Assembly: GCA_018819925.1 (NCBI GenBank)
Contig: JAHJPG010000091.1
Coordinates: 32,376 to 96,375, forward strand
Reading direction: 5' to 3'
DNA from: Pseudomonadota bacterium
GTDB lineage: Bacteria > Desulfobacterota > Desulfarculia > Desulfarculales > Desulfarculaceae
DNA length: 64,000 bases
This document shows positions 63,143-64,000 of the stretch, piece after piece (position 1 is the first letter of the stretch; each line of letters starts with the position of its first letter). A program made the translations under genes and the position numbers. The notes under the pieces were generated by a model. The model had not been told where the DNA came from and did not search any database. It worked only from the letters and a program-made list of their open reading frames with translations.

Positions 63143-63718
63143 CTAGAAATCGTCGTATCCCCGGTGGATGCGCTTGACCATGATCGCCAGGTCGTAACGG
63201 TTCCCCCGGGAGTCCTTGGCATATTCGGGCATCACCGCCTGCTCGAAAAAATCCAAACGGCGGGCGGCCCGAATGGCGCTGTCTTCGATGCCCTTTATGA
63301 ATTCGGCGGTGAGCACCCTTAGCCCCAGATTCACCGCCAATTGGATCAGATCCAAGAGCAGGTAGGTGCCCAGGCGCTGGTTGCGGTAGAAGGGCTGCAC
63401 GGCCACCCGCACCTTGCCGATGTGCCCCCGGGCGCCGGGATGGCTGCGTTCCAGGGTGGCCAAGCCCACCACTTGGCCCTTGGCGTTGGTGGCCACGATG
63501 GGCAGGACCTTGTTGGGGTTGAAGTTGATGAAGCGGTAGCGCACCGTTTCCGGGTCGTTGGGGTCGAAGTCCAGATACCAGCGGTCATCGGCGCTCAGGC
63601 GCGACAAAAAATCGAAGATAGCCTTGTCGTCTTCCTCGGGGCGCACAGGACGCAGCCATACCTCTTCGCCGTTTTTGAGAATGAGGGGTCGCGGGTAGCC
63701 GTGCTTGCTGAAAGGCAT
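63143..63718 (-). CDS. GNAT-family acetyltransferase
   Basis: The protein (191 aa) contains a GNAT domain: VWLRPVRPEEDDKAIFDFLSRL at the N-terminus, VVGLATLERS, and the acetyl-CoA loop VAVQPFYRNQRLGTYLLLDLIQLAVN with the Q/R-x-x-G-x-G/A-type RNQRLG. It resembles acetyltransferase domains of Pat-type protein acetylases without the acyl-CoA synthetase-like part. ATG 63718 follows GGAGG by 6 bp. It lies 18 bp before the AcuA-like gene and 23 bp after the GAPDH gene. Confidence 0.88.
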   Translation of the reverse strand: MPFSKHGYPRPLILKNGEEVWLRPVRPEEDDKAIFDFLSRLSADDRWYLDFDPNDPETVRYRFINFNPNKVLPIVATNAKGQVVGLATLERSHPGARGHIGKVRVAVQPFYRNQRLGTYLLLDLIQLAVNLGLRVLTAEFIKGIEDSAIRAARRLDFFEQAVMPEYAKDSRGNRYDLAIMVKRIHRGYDDF

Positions 63719-63741
63719 AGGTGGCCTCCAGTGCCGGCCCA

Positions 63742-64000
63742 CTAGAGCCGGCTCAGGATTAACTCCAAGGTGTCGGCCACGCGGCAGCAATAGGCGTACT
63801 CGTTGTCGTGCCAAAGATGGATGCGCAAAAGCTCGCCGCTGAGGGCCAGCCAATTAAGGTCTATAAGTGCCGAATGAGGATCGCCCTTGAAGTCGGCCGC
63901 GGCCCGGGGGCGCCCCATGATTCCACGTTCCAGGGCGGCCACCCCGGCCAGGGGGCCGTGGTTCACCGCCTGCTCCAGCAAGGCTTCCACCTCGGTCTTG
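63742..64000 (-). CDS. gap: Glyceraldehyde-3-phosphate dehydrogenase, C-terminal end (partial)
   Basis: The last 85 codons of a gene that begins beyond the window. The sequence reads as a GAPDH C-terminus: VEALLEQAVNHGPLAGVAALE, ADFKGDPHSALIDLNW and HLWHDNEYAYCCRVADTLELI correspond to the family's conserved DFxGDxxSxxxD and WYDNExGYSxRxxDL segments, although Trp-Tyr-Asp is Trp-His-Asp here. It is co-directional with and 23 bp upstream of the acetyltransferase genes. Confidence 0.88.
   Translation of the reverse strand, partial: KTEVEALLEQAVNHGPLAGVAALERGIMGRPRAAADFKGDPHSALIDLNWLALSGELLRIHLWHDNEYAYCCRVADTLELILSRL

Noticed and set aside
1..64000. tRNA, rRNA, CRISPR arrays, prophage or transposase genes
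   Set aside because: No T-loop/anticodon patterns, regularly spaced repeats or recombinase motifs were seen in the gaps or frames. By-eye reading could miss a diverged tRNA.

Overview
This 64 kb, GC-rich window comes from a bacterial chromosome. The gene set suggests an anaerobic Desulfobacterota ('deltaproteobacterial') organism, possibly close to Desulfarculales. The pointers are a beta-oxidation island with a LivFG-type ABC transporter, a TRAP transporter next to a universal stress protein, a DUF169/DUF6125 pair, and a sigma-54 activator beside an RND pump. This placement is an inference; there is no rRNA or other definitive phylogenetic marker. I found no tRNA, rRNA, CRISPR array, prophage or intact insertion sequence.

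Region 1 (1-11815, + strand) is one long catabolic operon: the end of an AMP-forming acyl-CoA synthetase, LivG/LivF-type ATPases, an SDR dehydrogenase, an acyl-CoA dehydrogenase, a thiolase-fold protein with its DUF35 partner, a MaoC hydratase, a second thiolase, a second acyl-CoA synthetase, a second acyl-CoA dehydrogenase and a two-subunit CoA-transferase-like enzyme. Together these could import an organic acid, activate it with CoA and degrade it by beta-oxidation-like steps. The substrate cannot be read from sequence.

Region 2 (12059-17856) holds a GT2 glycosyltransferase, an FAD oxidoreductase and a B12-binding radical SAM enzyme, facing a large membrane glycosyltransferase. Region 3 (18050-26320) is a five-gene RND efflux operon (small protein, adaptor, pump, small membrane protein, TolC-like channel) with a divergent GAF/sigma-54 activator. 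Region 4 (26552-37985) has two tandem amidohydrolases and, on the opposite strand, a run of MscS channel, LOG-like protein, Pcm, metallophosphoesterase, adenine deaminase and a DsbD-like reductase, followed by a divergent MltD-like lytic transglycosylase. Region 5 (38215-42062) is a TRAP transporter with a universal stress protein. Region 6 (42410-45024) contains a metallo-hydrolase, a secreted protein, a PHP phosphoesterase and dodecin. Region 7 (45114-50311) is a proteostasis locus: lon and hsp20 divergent from dnaK. Region 8 (50387-55883) has a YitT protein, a PMT-like glycosyltransferase, a MITE-like element with 23-bp terminal inverted repeats, a metallo-beta-lactamase-fold protein and the DUF169/DUF6125 pair.

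Region 9 (55961-64000, - strand) contains lexA and then, reading upstream, a membrane glycosyltransferase, a Sir2 deacylase, a GT4 glycosyltransferase, a GNAT-histone-deacetylase fusion, an AcuA-like acetyltransferase, another GNAT and the end of a GAPDH gene. It looks like a protein-acetylation write/erase operon and is the most interesting system in the window: two stand-alone acetyltransferases, one acetyltransferase fused to a zinc deacetylase, and an NAD-dependent deacylase, all co-directional with a glycolytic dehydrogenase. The acyl-CoA synthetases of region 1 belong to the enzyme class that AcuA-type proteins regulate.
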